From NCBI GenBank assembly GCA_046533895.1, contig JAWDOK010000017.1:1-24002 (forward strand): a stretch of 24,002 nucleotides of DNA. Reading direction: 5' to 3'. The DNA comes from Acidianus hospitalis (GTDB lineage Archaea > Thermoproteota > Thermoprotei_A > Sulfolobales > Sulfolobaceae). Below, in pieces: positions 22,423-24,002 of this stretch (within the stretch, counting starts at the first letter, position 1; every line of letters starts with the position of its first letter). Position numbers and translations under genes: made by a program. Under the pieces are notes generated by a model. It was not told the DNA's origin. It was given only the letters and a program-made list of their open reading frames with translations, and ran no database searches.

Positions 22423-23294
22423 AATATCACCTCGGCAATATCCATTATTTCCCCCTTAAAATGAGGTAATAAAGTGACGTAACATATTGGGCATACTACT
22501 AGAAGTTTTTTACTTAGTTTCTCCAAATCCTTAGCCCTATTTTCGGCTATTTTCTCACTAACCTTTAGGTCTACTGGACCTAATGGACCGCCGCAACAGG
22601 AGGAAGTATCCTTACCTGTTATCATTTCGTCTTCCACTAGTTTAATCCCAGATTTTTCTATTAACCCTCTGTATTTTTCTCTTAAGCCTAGGAACCTGGA
22701 GTAAAGGCATGAATCGTGAATTGTAAATTCTCCTTCAACTTTCTTAGTGTAATTTACTAATTCTAGATAATTTACGATCTCTAAGTCATGTTTAACGAAT
22801 TCTTGATACCTAGTCAGAGCGTTGTGAGTGTGAGGATCAACAGTTATTATCTTTCTGACTCCTTTCTCTTTAAAAAGAGATACCACCTTTTTTGCGTATT
22901 CTCCAAACTCCTCTAGAAAGCCCATTTCAAGTAAGATCGCTCCGCTATAAGGTTCTTCCTCATAAAGGTAACCTGGCTTTATTCCCGATTTTTCTAAAGC
23001 TTTCACGATGTTATTTAGTATTTTATAAGCCCTATCCAGCTGAGACCTTGAAGGCTTAACTAACCTTGCTAGCGGCATTAGACCTTTAAATGATGAAATT
23101 GAGGGAAGAAATTTAAGGAACATTCCTACCGCAGGTTCTATTTGGTACATGCACGAGGTGTAAATAATCGTATTTCCTCCTTTAGGTAGGTCCTTAGCCC
23201 ACCCACTGCAAACTTTTTTGTCAACTGGAAAAGGCATATAATATCTGTTTAGGTTATCTACTAGAATTTTCCCTATCTCAGAAAGGTTATTCAC
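22419..23294 (-). CDS. LutA/HdrB-like CCG-domain protein
   Basis: A 291-aa protein with two CCG-type domains, as in LutA, GlpC and heterodisulfide reductase HdrB/HdrD. The C-terminal site is intact: C196 in HDSCLYSR, C233-C234 in SSCCGGPLG, and C268/C271 in CPICY. The N-terminal domain keeps C48 (TSCMYQ) but has Y116-S117-G118 where CCG is expected, and VDPHTHN in place of a CPxC. So one non-cubane or [4Fe-4S] site per subunit is expected. The start is GTG at 23292-23294, because no upstream ATG is in frame. The gene is coupled to lutB-like by an overlapping stop/start and is divergent from the BadF-type kinase gene across only 49 bases. Confidence 0.78.
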   Translation of the reverse strand: MNNLSEIGKILVDNLNRYYMPFPVDKKVCSGWAKDLPKGGNTIIYTSCMYQIEPAVGMFLKFLPSISSFKGLMPLARLVKPSRSQLDRAYKILNNIVKALEKSGIKPGYLYEEEPYSGAILLEMGFLEEFGEYAKKVVSLFKEKGVRKIITVDPHTHNALTRYQEFVKHDLEIVNYLELVNYTKKVEGEFTIHDSCLYSRFLGLREKYRGLIEKSGIKLVEDEMITGKDTSSCCGGPLGPVDLKVSEKIAENRAKDLEKLSKKLLVVCPICYVTLLPHFKGEIMDIAEVIF

Positions 23295-23314
23295 ATGTTA
23301 AATTGTGGAAACTC

Positions 23315-23320
23315 ATTAAT
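23315..23320. promoter_or_regulatory. Shared TATA-like element between lutA-like and the kinase gene
   Basis: The palindrome ATTAAT is centred 23-24 bases from the lutA-like GTG on the minus strand and about 27 from the kinase GTG on the plus strand, within a 49-base intergenic gap. Either one element serves both directions or two TATA boxes overlap. Expression of both genes would then compete or be co-controlled. Confidence 0.4.
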
Positions 23321-23343
23321 AACTTAGTATCCAAACAAAGAAT

Positions 23344-24002
23344 GTGATATTGGCAGTAGATGGTGGTGCAACTAAGACAGTAGCTTTACTTTTTGATGAG
23401 AAAAACTTTAAAATTAAAGGAATAGGTTTAGCTGGATCTTCTAACTTTACAATAATAGGAGTGAGTAAAGCAGAGGAAAATTTAAGAAAAGCAATAAAGG
23501 AGGCGGAAGGAGATAAGGCGGATAAAGCAGTTTTTTGTTTAGCAGGAATAGGAGACTCTGCTGAGGATACTAAAAGAGGAGAAGAAATGGTAAGAAGGAT
23601 TTTCCCTAATGCTCAAGTTTATAATGATGGCGTAGGAGCTTATAGGGCTACTAACTTGTTCGAGGATGGAGGAGTTTTTGCTCCGGGTACAGGTAGCGTA
23701 GCTTTCTATCAGAAGAACGGTGAGCTTCACAGAGTAGGAGGTTGGAGTTGGATTTTTGGTGACGAAGGTTCAGCATCTTGGATAGCTAAGACTGCTATAA
23801 CATATGCAACAAGGGTAGTTGACGGGATTGAGGAAAAAAGTGAACTTCCTCACGCAGTAGAAGAGTATTTTAAATTACCCTTTAGAGAGGCAGTAATAAA
23901 ACTTTCAAAGGAGCAGGATAAGAGGCTTATTGCTAGTTTTGCGGTAATAGTTGATGAACTTGCTCAGAAAGGAGATCCTTTAGCTTTGAGAGTAATGAAG
24001 GA
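23344..24002 (+). CDS. BadF/BcrA-type ASKHA ATPase / sugar kinase, N-terminal part
   Basis: Open to the end of the window; 219 residues are visible. The start is GTG at 23344 (V-I-L-AVDGGATKTVALL); there is no in-frame ATG nearby, and an AT-rich element lies about 26 bases upstream. The phosphate-1 loop AVDGGATKT, the NDGVGAYRA segment and the APGTGSVAF phosphate-2 loop define the ASKHA kinase fold of the BadF/BadG/BcrA/BcrD family. Cytoplasmic archaeal members with this pattern (GGWSWIFGDEGSASWIA) are usually N-acetylglucosamine- or glucosamine-kinase-like, phosphorylating amino sugars with ATP. The C-terminus that would show the rest of the fold is outside. Divergent from lutA-like. Confidence 0.75.
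   Translation, partial: MILAVDGGATKTVALLFDEKNFKIKGIGLAGSSNFTIIGVSKAEENLRKAIKEAEGDKADKAVFCLAGIGDSAEDTKRGEEMVRRIFPNAQVYNDGVGAYRATNLFEDGGVFAPGTGSVAFYQKNGELHRVGGWSWIFGDEGSASWIAKTAITYATRVVDGIEEKSELPHAVEEYFKLPFREAVIKLSKEQDKRLIASFAVIVDELAQKGDPLALRVMK

Noticed and set aside
1..24002. CRISPR arrays, tRNA or rRNA genes.
   Set aside because: No regularly spaced repeats and no tRNA arms or rRNA-like conserved blocks were seen in any intergenic stretch.

Overview
The window looks like chromosomal DNA of a thermoacidophilic crenarchaeon of the order Sulfolobales. The DNA is AT-rich. Many genes have a TATA-like box about 25-30 bases ahead of the start codon, which suggests leaderless transcripts, and GTG/TTG starts are frequent. 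Several proteins are typical of the order: the Holliday junction endonuclease Hje, a Sulfolobus-type glucose dehydrogenase, a 3-hydroxypropionyl-CoA synthetase-like enzyme of the 3HP/4HB carbon-fixation cycle, VapBC and MNT/HEPN modules, and an S/T-rich surface protein. Genus cannot be fixed from the sequence alone.

Layout. 1-2.3 kb: the tail of a BluB-like nitroreductase converges on leuD-leuC (isopropylmalate isomerase), with a 58-aa zinc-ribbon protein just upstream of leuC. 2.3-3.5 kb: a two-HTH Lrp-like regulator converges on, and overlaps, hje. 3.5-6.1 kb: an ECF vitamin/metal transporter operon (S component, EcfT, fused double ATPase). Between ecfT and the ATPase gene lies a GC-richer 338-bp element that resembles an internally deleted IS200/IS605 (TnpB-type) element and may encode a structured omegaRNA-like RNA. 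6.2-7.3 kb: a sugar-nucleotide epimerase and a small membrane protein. 7.4-14.3 kb, all on +: surface glycoprotein, glucose dehydrogenase, 3HP-CoA synthetase and an APC-family permease, each with its own promoter. 14.4-15.6 kb, on -: an MBL-fold hydrolase and a frameshifted ribbon-helix-helix gene. 15.7-18.6 kb, on +: NDP-forming acyl-CoA synthetase, then an MNT-like/HEPN pair whose MNT gene carries a nearly identical internal duplication. 18.5-20.3 kb: a CLC-type channel/transporter with CBS domains and relocated glutamates. 20.5-21.2 kb: vapBC. 21.3-23.3 kb: a LutA/LutB-like pair with altered Fe-S ligand sets. From 23.34 kb to the end: a BadF/BcrA-type ASKHA kinase, divergent from lutA.

Functionally most of the window is housekeeping and central metabolism: leucine biosynthesis, sugar oxidation, CoA-thioester formation, lactate-type oxidation and transport. 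Small toxin-antitoxin modules and one decayed mobile element are interspersed. The most unusual items are the TnpB-less IS605-like element placed exactly at the ecfT stop codon, the 111-bp intragenic duplication in the MNT-like gene, and the CLC protein that lacks the usual gating glutamate but has a glutamate in the second selectivity motif.
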